Source: an uncultured Rhodospirillaceae bacterium (GTDB taxonomy: Bacteria > Pseudomonadota > Alphaproteobacteria > RF32 > CAG-239). Taken from it: DNA of 13,584 bases. Each line of letters opens with the position of its first letter. Positions within the stretch are counted from its first letter, which is position 1. The stretch lies in contig ONQU01000012.1 in NCBI GenBank assembly GCA_900320035.1, forward strand, positions 1 through 13,584. The letters run 5' to 3'. Shown here one piece after another: positions 7,386 to 13,362 of this stretch. The position numbers and the translations under genes are program-made. The notes beneath the pieces are model-generated. The model saw only the letters and a list, made by a program, of their open reading frames with translations. It did not search any database and was not told where the DNA came from.

Positions 7386-8312
7386 CTATAAATCCAGCAT
7401 TGTTTTTATTTTTTCCGGCCAATCGTTTGCGCCGCTGTATGGGGTGGTAAATTCGAGCGTGGCCGGAAGTTTGTTTTTGAGCCACGTACGTTGGCGTTTG
7501 GCATATTGGCGCGTATGTAGTTTTGCCAGATCAACAGCTTCTTGCAAAGTTGTTTTGCCTTGGACATATTGCATCATTTCCGGTACTCCAAGGGCTTTCA
7601 TTGCCGGTAAATCAGACGCCAAATTCATTGTTGCCAGTTTTTGTATTTCTTTCAAAGCATTTTGTTGATAGACCATAATATCCAAGCGCTGTTTGCAACG
7701 TTCTTCAATAATATCCAGCGGTGGCACAATTTTCACAACCGTAAAATTCGCTTCGGGTAATTTTTTGATGAGCGGTTTTTGGTACCACTCGGTTAAAGTT
7801 TGACCAGTAAAGGTGATAATTTCCATAGCGCGCGTGATTCGTGTCGAATCGTTGGGATGCAGTTTCTGTGCCATTAGCGAATCGTGTTGCAACAAGAAGG
7901 CATAGCGTTCAGCCAAACTTTTTTGCTGTATCTGTTGTCTTATCTCCTGCGGCACTTCGGGAATGGGGGTAACACCATTGATAAGTGCGTCAATATACAT
8001 ACCTGTTCCGCCCACCACAATCGGTAAACGCTTTTCTTGCCAACAACGTTTAATTTCTGCTACGCATAAATCAAGCCATTCCACCACATTACCGCGTTTA
8101 GAACATTCATAAAGCTCAAACAAACGGTGTTCGGCTTTTTGTTTTTCTTCGGCACTCGGGGTTGCGGCAATAATCGGAATATCTTTATAAATCTGCATAG
8201 CATCACAATTGAGGATAACGCCGTTAAGCTGCTGCGCTACATCAATTGCTAGCCGCGATTTACCGGAAGCCGTTGGACCGGCGATAATTAAAACTGGTGT
8301 GTTGTTATTCAT
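7386..8312 (-). CDS. miaA: tRNA dimethylallyltransferase MiaA
   Basis: A 308-residue enzyme that adds a dimethylallyl group to N6 of A37 in tRNAs reading UNN codons. Motifs: P-loop GPTASGKS at 12-19, CDAMQIYKDI at 36-45 (Ala where DSMQ is common), GGTGMYIDALINGV, NDSTRITRAMEI, and the C-terminal HTRQYAKRQRTWLK. I chose the ATG at 8312 because the protein then begins two to three residues before the first beta strand, as in other MiaA proteins; it overlaps the last 8 bases of trhP (ATGAATAA). An in-frame extension inside trhP adds 23 residues with no homology-like content. Last gene of a DUF3108-trhP-miaA unit, convergent with the tatA-like gene, 16 bases between stops and no obvious hairpin terminator there. 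Confidence 0.95.
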   Translation of the reverse strand: MNNNTPVLIIAGPTASGKSRLAIDVAQQLNGVILNCDAMQIYKDIPIIAATPSAEEKQKAEHRLFELYECSKRGNVVEWLDLCVAEIKRCWQEKRLPIVVGGTGMYIDALINGVTPIPEVPQEIRQQIQQKSLAERYAFLLQHDSLMAQKLHPNDSTRITRAMEIITFTGQTLTEWYQKPLIKKLPEANFTVVKIVPPLDIIEERCKQRLDIMVYQQNALKEIQKLATMNLASDLPAMKALGVPEMMQYVQGKTTLQEAVDLAKLHTRQYAKRQRTWLKNKLPATLEFTTPYSGANDWPEKIKTMLDL

Positions 8313-9717
8313 CGAGCGGGCAACCTGTAATGAGTTGATTAAATTCATCAATTTTGCGCGCATACATAACCTCATTTTCACCTTTTAATCCCTCTTTTTT
8401 GCGGGCGATGACATATTGCGGTAAAAGTTTCTTTATTTCCGTTAGTGGTTGCGACCAAACGTGCGGGCGCAAGCGAATTTTTTTGCCCTGGCCGGCGGAA
8501 ACTTTAGGCGTTATCTCTCCGCTGTCGGCATCTTCAAATTCCGTTAAAGTGAGCGCCACATTGTTCAAGCTGTTTGGTACCAGAAATTCTATGGTTTCAC
8601 CGCTGTTGATATAATTACGGATTTCAAAAATGGCATCATCGTCTTGCCACTCGACAATTGAACCGGCAAACAGCCATTCACCCATGGTGCGGGTATATTC
8701 ATAATTTTGGCTGATATCAGTTAATTTACCGTCATGAAAGCCTAAACAATAGCCGCGATTTTGCAGGGCATACAGCTCATCCATATATTTGCGATAATCC
8801 CAATTTGCAGGATTTTGATAATAGTCATCAATGGCTTGGCGATATGCACGTGCTACGGTGCCGGCATAATATTCGGTTTTGTTGCGGCCTTCGACTTTGA
8901 GCGAATCCATACCGATACGCAAAATATCATTTAAACGCGGCATGAGGCACATATCTTTAGAATTGAGTAAATAACCGCCATGCTCATCTTCAACAATTTC
9001 ATAATATTCACCCGGCCTAAATTCCTCCTCAAGCAGAAATTCAAACGCTTTAGCATTATCCGGATTGATTTCTATTTCTTTTAGGGTGCCGTCTTTAAGC
9101 CGCAAATGCATTTTATAATGCCAACGGCAACAGTGTGCGCATTTTCCCTTATTGGCACTGCGGTCAGCCATAAAATTGGAAATCAGACAACGGCCGGAAT
9201 AGGACATACACATGGCACCATGGATGAAACATTCGAGCAAAATATCGGGACAGCGAGCGCGAATTTCTGCCATTTCCGTAAAGGTGACTTCACGGCCAAG
9301 CACACACAGGCGAGCCCCCATTTGCTGCCAAAAGTTGACGGTTTGCCATGAACAAATATTGGCCTGTGTAGAAACAAAGCGGTTCAGTTCCGGCGCGTGT
9401 TGTTGCAGGTAATAAAAGACACCGGGGTCGGCAACGAGAACGCCGTCCGGTTGCAATTGCCGCAATGTTTGCACAAATTGCGGGAGTTTTTCCGCTTCTT
9501 CATTATGAATATACAGGTTTAAGGTTAAATAGATTTTTTTACCGTGTGCATGGGCAAATTCAATGCCTTCTTTTAAATCCTCTAAAGTGAATTTTGATTG
9601 CGTGCGCAGGCTCATATCCGGCGTGCCGGCATAAACAGCGTCGGCACCGTAAAGAATGGCAGTTTTGAGTTTGACCAGAGAACCGGCCGGTAAAAGAAGT
9701 TCAGCTTTTCTCATCAT
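8305..9717 (-). CDS. trhP: U32-family tRNA hydroxylation protein TrhP (YegQ)
   Basis: A 470-residue member of the peptidase U32 family, close in pattern to E. coli YegQ/TrhP, which together with prephenate-derived chemistry makes 5-hydroxyuridine at U34 of tRNAs, the precursor of cmo5U. Visible: ELLLPAGSLVKLKTAILYGA at the N-terminus with ADAVYAGTPDMSLR, HGAMCMSYSGRCLIS, and four spaced cysteines C170, C177, C193 and C197 expected to hold an iron-sulfur cluster (C-x6-C-x15-C-x3-C, the same spacing as YegQ). RPGEYYEIVEDEHGGYLLNS and LKVEGRNKTEYYAGTVARAY are further family signatures. The start overlaps the upstream stop as ATGA, with GAGG just upstream; a second ATG follows immediately. Translationally coupled to both neighbours. 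Confidence 0.88.
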   Translation of the reverse strand: MMRKAELLLPAGSLVKLKTAILYGADAVYAGTPDMSLRTQSKFTLEDLKEGIEFAHAHGKKIYLTLNLYIHNEEAEKLPQFVQTLRQLQPDGVLVADPGVFYYLQQHAPELNRFVSTQANICSWQTVNFWQQMGARLCVLGREVTFTEMAEIRARCPDILLECFIHGAMCMSYSGRCLISNFMADRSANKGKCAHCCRWHYKMHLRLKDGTLKEIEINPDNAKAFEFLLEEEFRPGEYYEIVEDEHGGYLLNSKDMCLMPRLNDILRIGMDSLKVEGRNKTEYYAGTVARAYRQAIDDYYQNPANWDYRKYMDELYALQNRGYCLGFHDGKLTDISQNYEYTRTMGEWLFAGSIVEWQDDDAIFEIRNYINSGETIEFLVPNSLNNVALTLTEFEDADSGEITPKVSAGQGKKIRLRPHVWSQPLTEIKKLLPQYVIARKKEGLKGENEVMYARKIDEFNQLITGCPLDE

Positions 9718-10478
9718 TTTTTGACCTCAATTTGGGTGGTAAGGGTTTCCATTTGCCCGAAAGGTGTTGATTCTACCAAAATACGGGCAATGAATGGGAC
9801 GCCGGTTGACTTATCTTTAAGTATCCAGAAGTGGACAGGGGTATCGCTATTGAGCATAAAACCGGCGTCGGCATCGTCTAAAATTTCTAATTTATATTCG
9901 CATTTTAGGGCTTTACCGCTAAAGTATGGTGTTTCTATTTTTTCTTTAGCAAGGGTTTTGACTTTGGAGCGCGAATAGCGTTTACCGTTGAATGAATAAC
10001 GCTCGAAATCGCAATTATCTTTTTGCACAATTTGCCAGCTTAATTCGGCAAATGTTGACAATAAGTCGTTTGAGCTTGGATATTGAGCATCTGTTTCAAT
10101 GGTATCTTGGCGACGTTTTTCATCTTTTTGGCTGATGCGATATTGCGGTATGCCGTTTTGGTACACAATTTCTTTACTTCGTTTATGAAAACGCGATTGT
10201 GCGGTTAGAAAATAGCTTTGCGGCCGAAAAGACTGTTTATCAAAAATGCCGACGGCGTGATAAGAGGCATTAAAAGGATAAATAGTTCCAAAAGTTCCGG
10301 TGGTTGCAACCGTGGTTTTTATATCGTAATCGTGATTATTATAAAACTTATAAGTAAAAGTTTCACGGCTGACATCAAAATAACCGATGGTCGTTTCAAG
10401 CCGGTGAAAAACTTCCAATGCCATCGCCGGAAAAGTCAAAAGAGAAAAGATAAATATGTAGAGTAGTCCGTGTTTCAT
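9714..10478 (-). CDS. DUF3108-like periplasmic protein
   Basis: A 254-residue exported protein of unknown function. A Sec signal peptide spans about 1-20 (LLYIFIFSLLTFPAMA), with likely cleavage after AMA. The mature part is predicted beta-rich, with the layout of DUF3108 proteins of alphaproteobacteria: an opening 'Y-x-I-G' strand region, TGTFGTIYPFNASYHAVG at about 60-77, FRPQSYFLTAQSR, and SSNDLLSTFAELSWQI. The ATG at 10478 is preferred because AAGGA lies about seven bases upstream and the signal peptide starts there; a TTG at 10496 would lengthen it by six residues. First gene of the unit continuing into trhP with a 4-base overlap. Family call is by pattern only; the reason for its coupling to tRNA-modification genes is unknown. 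Confidence 0.65.
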   Translation of the reverse strand: MKHGLLYIFIFSLLTFPAMALEVFHRLETTIGYFDVSRETFTYKFYNNHDYDIKTTVATTGTFGTIYPFNASYHAVGIFDKQSFRPQSYFLTAQSRFHKRSKEIVYQNGIPQYRISQKDEKRRQDTIETDAQYPSSNDLLSTFAELSWQIVQKDNCDFERYSFNGKRYSRSKVKTLAKEKIETPYFSGKALKCEYKLEILDDADAGFMLNSDTPVHFWILKDKSTGVPFIARILVESTPFGQMETLTTQIEVKK

Positions 10479-10543
10479 TAGCCAATCCTTAAACAATTGT
10501 CCCTACAATAGCAGAAAATTTCAGATTATAAAGGGAAAAATGC

Positions 10544-11452
10544 ATGGCTAAAAAAGTTTTGTTGGTTTATGGCGGATTTTCGGCAGAAAGAGAAGTGAGT
10601 ATCAGTTCTAAAGACGATATTGCCGCAGCTTTAAAAAGCAAGGGATATATGGTTATTGAGCATGATTTAACCGATGTATGGGCATTGGTTGATGTTTTAC
10701 GCCAAGAAAAGCCTGATGTGGTGTTTAACGGACTTTACGGTAATTGGGGAGAAGATGGTGAAATTCAAGGCCTTTTGGATATGTTACAGATTCCCTATAC
10801 CCATTCGGGTATGTCAAGTTCGGCGGTTGGGATGAATAAGGCTATGAGTAAATTGATAGCCGAAGCACATGGCATTAAAACGGCACAAGGTTTTGCTTGC
10901 AGCGCCGGCGAATATTTGCACCAACAGCAAAATCTGTCGTTGCCGCATGTGGTTAAGCCGGTTGCCGATGGCTCAAGTGTGGGTGTTTATATTGTTAAAA
11001 ATGCCGATGATGCCGCGAAGGTCAGTTATTTTGATGAAAAAATGCCGGTGTTGGTGGAAAAATATATAGCCGGTCGCGAATTAACGGTAATGTGTTTAGA
11101 GGGCAAAGCATACGTGGTTACAGAGTTGCAAGCCACAAATGAATTTTATGATTATAACGCCAAATATACAGCCGGTAAAACCAAACATATCTTGCCGGCT
11201 GATTTGCCGGCAGAGGTTACGCGAACTTGTTTGCAATATGCTGAAATAATGCACCGAGCAATTGCTTGCCGAACGATTTCGCGGTGTGATTTTCGCTATA
11301 ATCCGCAAGACGGCGTGGTGTTTTTGGAAATTAACACCAACCCGGGCATGACATCATTATCATTGGTGCCGGAACAAGCGCAATATATTGGCGTTTCCTA
11401 TGCCGATTTATGTGCTAAACTGGCTGAAAATGCAACATTTCGGCGGCGATAA
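10544..11452 (+). CDS. ddl: D-alanine--D-alanine ligase
   Basis: A 302-residue cytoplasmic ATP-grasp ligase making the D-Ala-D-Ala end of the peptidoglycan stem. Motifs: YGGFSAEREVSISS at 9-22, NWGEDGEIQGLLD at 67-79, YTHSGM at 85-90, KPVADGSSVGV at 138-148, the ATP-grasp segment VEKYIAGREL, NAKYTAG with the active-site-type Tyr208, CDFRY at 248-252 and the Mg-binding EINTNPGMTSLSLVPEQA at 262-279. The usual His in the ALHG motif before GEDG is Tyr65 (NGLYGNWGEDG). AAGGG lies about eight bases upstream of the ATG. It stands alone rather than in a mur/fts cluster, divergent from the DUF3108 gene (65 bases between starts) and 92 bases before a tRNA gene. No terminator is evident after it. Confidence 0.95.
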   Translation: MAKKVLLVYGGFSAEREVSISSKDDIAAALKSKGYMVIEHDLTDVWALVDVLRQEKPDVVFNGLYGNWGEDGEIQGLLDMLQIPYTHSGMSSSAVGMNKAMSKLIAEAHGIKTAQGFACSAGEYLHQQQNLSLPHVVKPVADGSSVGVYIVKNADDAAKVSYFDEKMPVLVEKYIAGRELTVMCLEGKAYVVTELQATNEFYDYNAKYTAGKTKHILPADLPAEVTRTCLQYAEIMHRAIACRTISRCDFRYNPQDGVVFLEINTNPGMTSLSLVPEQAQYIGVSYADLCAKLAENATFRRR

Positions 11453-11496
11453 AAGCCATATTGCAAAAAAATTTTATTGATAATGAAAAAAAATGC

Positions 11497-11525
11497 TTGA
11501 TTTCTGAAAAATTTACATATATAAA
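11497..11525 (+). promoter_or_regulatory. Sigma70-type promoter of tRNA-Val
   Basis: TTGATT (11497-11502), a 17-base spacer and TATAAA (11520-11525). Initiation would fall about 12 bases before the mature tRNA 5' end, a normal leader for a tRNA gene. Confidence 0.65.
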
Positions 11526-11544
11526 CGTTTTTGTGAAATGCGAT

Positions 11545-11620
11545 GGGCGCTTAGCTCAGCTGGAAGAGCATCTCGTTTACACCGAGAGGGTCGGGAGTTC
11601 GAACCTCTCAGCGCCCACCA
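11545..11620 (+). tRNA. tRNA-Val, anticodon UAC (TAC in DNA)
   Basis: A complete 76-nt cloverleaf with encoded CCA. Acceptor GGGCGCT (11545-11551) pairs with AGCGCCC (11610-11616). D stem GCTC/GAGC (11554-11557, 11566-11569). Anticodon stem TCTCG/CGAGA (11571-11575, 11583-11587) with loop TTTACAC, so the anticodon is 11578-11580 and position 37 is A11581. T stem GGGAG/CTCTC around TTCGAAC. It decodes GUA and, if U34 carries cmo5U or a similar modification, other GUN codons. A promoter lies upstream and an intrinsic terminator directly downstream. A spurious reading frame crosses it on each strand. Confidence 0.97.
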
Positions 11621-11649
11621 ATCAAAACCACCCGCAAGGGTGGTTTTTT
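11615..11649 (+). repeat. Direct repeat copy 1: tRNA CCA end plus terminator (att-like)
   Basis: These 35 bases, from the CCACCA of the tRNA through the terminator T-run, recur at 13234-13268 with one substitution (A11627 versus G13246). The match begins within the tRNA 3' end, as expected for an attachment site used by tRNA-targeting integrases. Confidence 0.6.
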
Positions 11650-11650
11650 T
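11624..11650 (+). terminator. Intrinsic terminator of tRNA-Val
   Basis: A 10-bp stem AAAACCACCC/GGGTGGTTTT closed by a GCAA tetraloop, continuing into a run of T to 11650. It starts four bases after the CCA end. A near-identical copy lies at 13246-13268. Confidence 0.9.
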
Positions 11651-11695
11651 ATACAAACGCGAGAGGTTCGAACGACCAAGGGGAGCTGGAGGAAA

Positions 11696-11720
11696 GAAAA
11701 CAAGCTGAATGCTTGTTTTC
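11696..11720. repeat. Perfect 10-bp hairpin within the structured segment
   Basis: GAAAACAAGC and GCTTGTTTTC are exact inverted repeats around a TGAAT loop. No T-run follows on the plus strand, so it is not a typical terminator for plus-strand transcripts. Confidence 0.7.
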
Positions 11721-11828
11721 TGACGACAGGCGAAGGTTGCTTTTGAGCTAGCTAGCGTAAGCGACGCACAGCGAAAAAAATGCAACCGAGTGACCGAAGC
11801 GAGCGTCAGCGAAGCAAGAAGAGTCCTA

Positions 11829-11840
11829 CAGCGCCCACCA
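11829..11840 (+). repeat. Second copy of tRNA-Val 3' end (12 nt)
   Basis: Exact copy of the last T-stem base, the acceptor 3' strand, the discriminator base and CCA of the tRNA gene located 220 bases upstream, with no tRNA body in front of it. Confidence 0.8.
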
Positions 11841-11846
11841 TAAAAT

Positions 11847-11872
11847 AATGCCTCGTAAAAACGAGGCATTTT
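11847..11872 (-). terminator. Terminator hairpin after the ankyrin-repeat gene
   Basis: A 10-bp stem AATGCCTCGT/ACGAGGCATT with an AAAA loop (plus-strand view) sits just past the stop of the minus-strand ankyrin gene. On the minus strand it is followed by an interrupted T-run (TTATTTTA), so it should terminate that gene; it might work weakly in the other direction. Confidence 0.75.
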
Positions 11873-11874
11873 AG

Positions 11875-12957
11875 CTAACGACTATCTATTTCAGGATTCA
11901 TTGAAAGTTTTAACTTTGCTTTTTGTGTTGGAAATTTATGTGAAATTATAAAGCGTTCTTTTGATGTTCCTGTTCTTTTTACTCTTCTTTTACCACTTCT
12001 ATAAGAGTAATGTTTCACTTTCGTACCGACACGTTCTATATTAGTTGTATCCTTTGTATTATCTTCATTATATGTAATCTCTACTACATTGTTATCAAAT
12101 CTAGATGTACCTTCAACCTCCTTATATTCATAACCCAAGGCCTCGCGCATTTCCTTACCATAAGTATTATCCAGTTCTTGATAAAGATTTTCTACTTGCT
12201 TGGCTAACTTGTCAACTTCAGAATTACCACGGTTACGTTTATTATCAACGTGTATGGAATCTATTTGTATGCCTGTTTCTTTCGTTTTGTTTTGTAATAT
12301 ATCGGATTGCGTATGCCCACCATAATTACTAATATCCATTTCAAAATTCGGTTCAGTCATACAATACTTGGCAATCAACATCCCTTTATTTACAGAAGGA
12401 GACTTTAAGAGAGCCGTCATCATAGCCGTATTTCCGGTTTCCGCATCTTGATAATTAACATCTGCCCCTTTTTCTAAAGCTTTAACGACACCTATATAAT
12501 CACCTTTCGTTGCTGCTTGCATCAAACTTTCATTTAATGGTTGCCGTATTTTTTGCAATTTTTGCTTTGCCTGTTCAAATTGAGTTAACCTGAATAAATA
12601 CTTTTCTTTAATGCTTTTAATTTTTGCACTATCGGTTTTTCGCTCAGCATATCTTTCAATATGTCCGTCTTGCACTTTAGCTTTTACGAATGAAGCTGTA
12701 GGATTCTCATTTTTAATATCATTCAGTATTTTCACTTTTTTTTCAGTTTTTGCGATTTTTTCATGTTCTTTTTTTTCAATCTCCCCATTGCAAGCAATTA
12801 CGCCACCGGCAATATTAATTGCAACCAATAAACCAGCCAAAGCATACAAGTCCCAGTCACCACCTCCTCCATGAGAACCACCGCCTCCAGAAGAACTGCC
12901 TTTGCTTGAATTATTACTGCTAATCGCAGCCATTTGTATACCGTAAGCACCTGCCAT
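11875..12957 (-). CDS. Glycine-rich, membrane-anchored ankyrin-repeat protein
   Basis: A 360-residue protein I cannot assign to a named family. Order of parts: a small-residue N-terminus (1-18); a Ser/Gly-rich stretch with two GGGG runs (19-33); one hydrophobic helix (about 36-56) ending in a cysteine; a Lys/Glu-rich, probably coiled-coil region (58-140); about one and a half ankyrin repeats (141-186: SLMQAATKGDYIGVVKALEK, then GADVNYQDAETGNTAMMTAL); a polar region; and a very basic C-terminus (about 312-350). No cleavable signal peptide is evident. AGGA lies about ten bases before the ATG. It is the only long reading frame between the two copies of the tRNA-end repeat, and looks more AT-rich than the housekeeping genes, which fits acquisition. 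The ankyrin region suggests protein binding; a role in interaction with a host or with the cell's own envelope is speculation. Confidence 0.75.
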   Translation of the reverse strand: MAGAYGIQMAAISSNNSSKGSSSGGGGSHGGGGDWDLYALAGLLVAINIAGGVIACNGEIEKKEHEKIAKTEKKVKILNDIKNENPTASFVKAKVQDGHIERYAERKTDSAKIKSIKEKYLFRLTQFEQAKQKLQKIRQPLNESLMQAATKGDYIGVVKALEKGADVNYQDAETGNTAMMTALLKSPSVNKGMLIAKYCMTEPNFEMDISNYGGHTQSDILQNKTKETGIQIDSIHVDNKRNRGNSEVDKLAKQVENLYQELDNTYGKEMREALGYEYKEVEGTSRFDNNVVEITYNEDNTKDTTNIERVGTKVKHYSYRSGKRRVKRTGTSKERFIISHKFPTQKAKLKLSMNPEIDSR

Positions 12958-12993
12958 GATTTTTTATCCTTACTAATATCGCATTATGAGTAT

Positions 12994-13022
12994 ATTTTAG
13001 CATAAATTACAGATTTTGTCAA
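12994..13022 (-). promoter_or_regulatory. Near-consensus sigma70 promoter of the ankyrin gene
   Basis: On the minus strand: TTGACA at 13022-13017, a 17-base spacer, and TAAAAT at 12999-12994, with TGC just before the -10 as an extended element. The leader to the ATG would be about 30 bases. This is the best promoter match in the window. Confidence 0.8.
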
Positions 13023-13233
13023 TACATTATATCATTATATATTTACATTAGTCGCTAATTTCTAAAATTTAGATACTTTTTTACGTTTCGCGTCTTACAA
13101 GTTCGGGGTTGTGCATTTTTGATGAATACTTTTGAAAATACCATCAAATTGTAACATATTGAAATTAAATAAACTTTTAGTTTTATGGTCTGGCAACAAG
13201 GGTATCTGATTATAGGATTGAGTATCATAAGAG
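13023..13233. other. Intergenic AT-rich stretch without a supported gene
   Basis: Between the ankyrin promoter and the second repeat copy I see no credible coding region and no tRNA cloverleaf. A weak inverted repeat, TTTGATG/CATCAAA (13118-13124, 13142-13148), surrounds an internal TTTTGAAAA. The stretch is otherwise AT-rich and may hold debris of the presumed insertion. Confidence 0.4.
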
Positions 13234-13268
13234 CCACCAATCAAAGCCACCCGCAAGGGTGGTTTTTT
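13234..13268 (+). repeat. Direct repeat copy 2: tRNA CCA end plus terminator (att-like)
   Basis: Copy of 11615-11649 with 34 of 35 bases identical. It starts with the CCACCA of a tRNA 3' end, but no tRNA body precedes it; the bases upstream (ATAAGAG) find no acceptor partner. The two copies are 1,619 bases apart and bracket the structured segment and the ankyrin gene. Confidence 0.65.
13246..13268 (+). terminator. Terminator hairpin within repeat copy 2
   Basis: CCACCC/GGGTGG stem with GCAA loop and a T6 run. No plus-strand gene is visible upstream, which supports its being a transferred or left-over tRNA terminator. Confidence 0.7.
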
Positions 13269-13274
13269 GTTGTC

Positions 13275-13307
13275 ATGCCTCCAAACCGTTAGGTTTGGTC
13301 AAGGCAT
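13275..13307. repeat. 13-bp stem-loop between repeat copy 2 and the last gene
   Basis: ATGCCT plus CCAAACC (13275-13287) pairs with GGTTTGG (13292-13298) and AGGCAT (13302-13307), with a GTTA loop and a 3-base bulge. There is no T-run directly after it on the plus strand. On the minus strand it lies 56 bases past the stop of the last gene and is followed by an A-rich rather than a T-rich tract, so it is a poor intrinsic terminator. Confidence 0.55.
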
Positions 13308-13362
13308 CTTCCGATTCATTAAAAACAATCACCGACTTCAACGATAACAAAATCGCTACAAA

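Larger units (their letters stand above)
11621..11840. other. Structured 220-bp segment bounded by copies of the tRNA 3' end
   Basis: The 12 bases CAGCGCCCACCA that end the tRNA (11609-11620) recur exactly at 11829-11840, so a 220-bp unit lies between the two tRNA tails. After the tRNA terminator it holds GAGAGGTTCGAAC (11661-11673), an inverted copy of the tRNA T arm (11597-11609); a perfect hairpin at 11696-11720; and nested complementary segments: TGACG/CGTCA (11721-11725, 11804-11808), GGTTGC/GCAACC (11735-11740, 11782-11787) and GCGT/ACGC (11755-11758, 11764-11767). It is visibly richer in G and C than its surroundings and rich in GCGA/CGAAG words. No plausible protein is encoded. A non-autonomous element integrated at the tRNA, or a structured RNA, are the options (inference). 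Confidence 0.5.

Noticed and set aside
10497..10543. Promoters for the divergent DUF3108 and ddl genes (TACAAT at 10504, TATAAA near 10526)
   Set aside because: Neither hexamer has a -35 partner at a sensible distance, and the second is too close to the start codon to call with confidence.
11461..11751. Plus-strand reading frame through the tRNA (CDGRLAQLEEHLVYTERVGS)
   Set aside because: Sense translation of the tRNA-Val gene itself; the cloverleaf explains the sequence.
11651..11830. CRISPR array suggested by recurring GCGA/CGAAG words
   Set aside because: The repeats are short, irregularly spaced and mostly part of inverted pairs; there are no uniform repeats with spacers and no cas genes.
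11513..11869. Minus-strand 118-residue reading frame across the tRNA gene, containing LRGSNSRPSRCKRDALPAEL
   Set aside because: It is the antisense translation of the tRNA gene and its terminator, a well-known type of false protein annotation.
13180..13239. Possible tRNA ending in the CCACCA at 13234
   Set aside because: No matching 5' acceptor strand, no TTCRA T-loop and no anticodon arm can be found upstream, so only the tail is tRNA-like.
13055..13240. 61-codon minus-strand frame upstream of the ankyrin gene
   Set aside because: No Shine-Dalgarno sequence, unremarkable composition, and it overlaps the tRNA-end repeat; no support as a gene.
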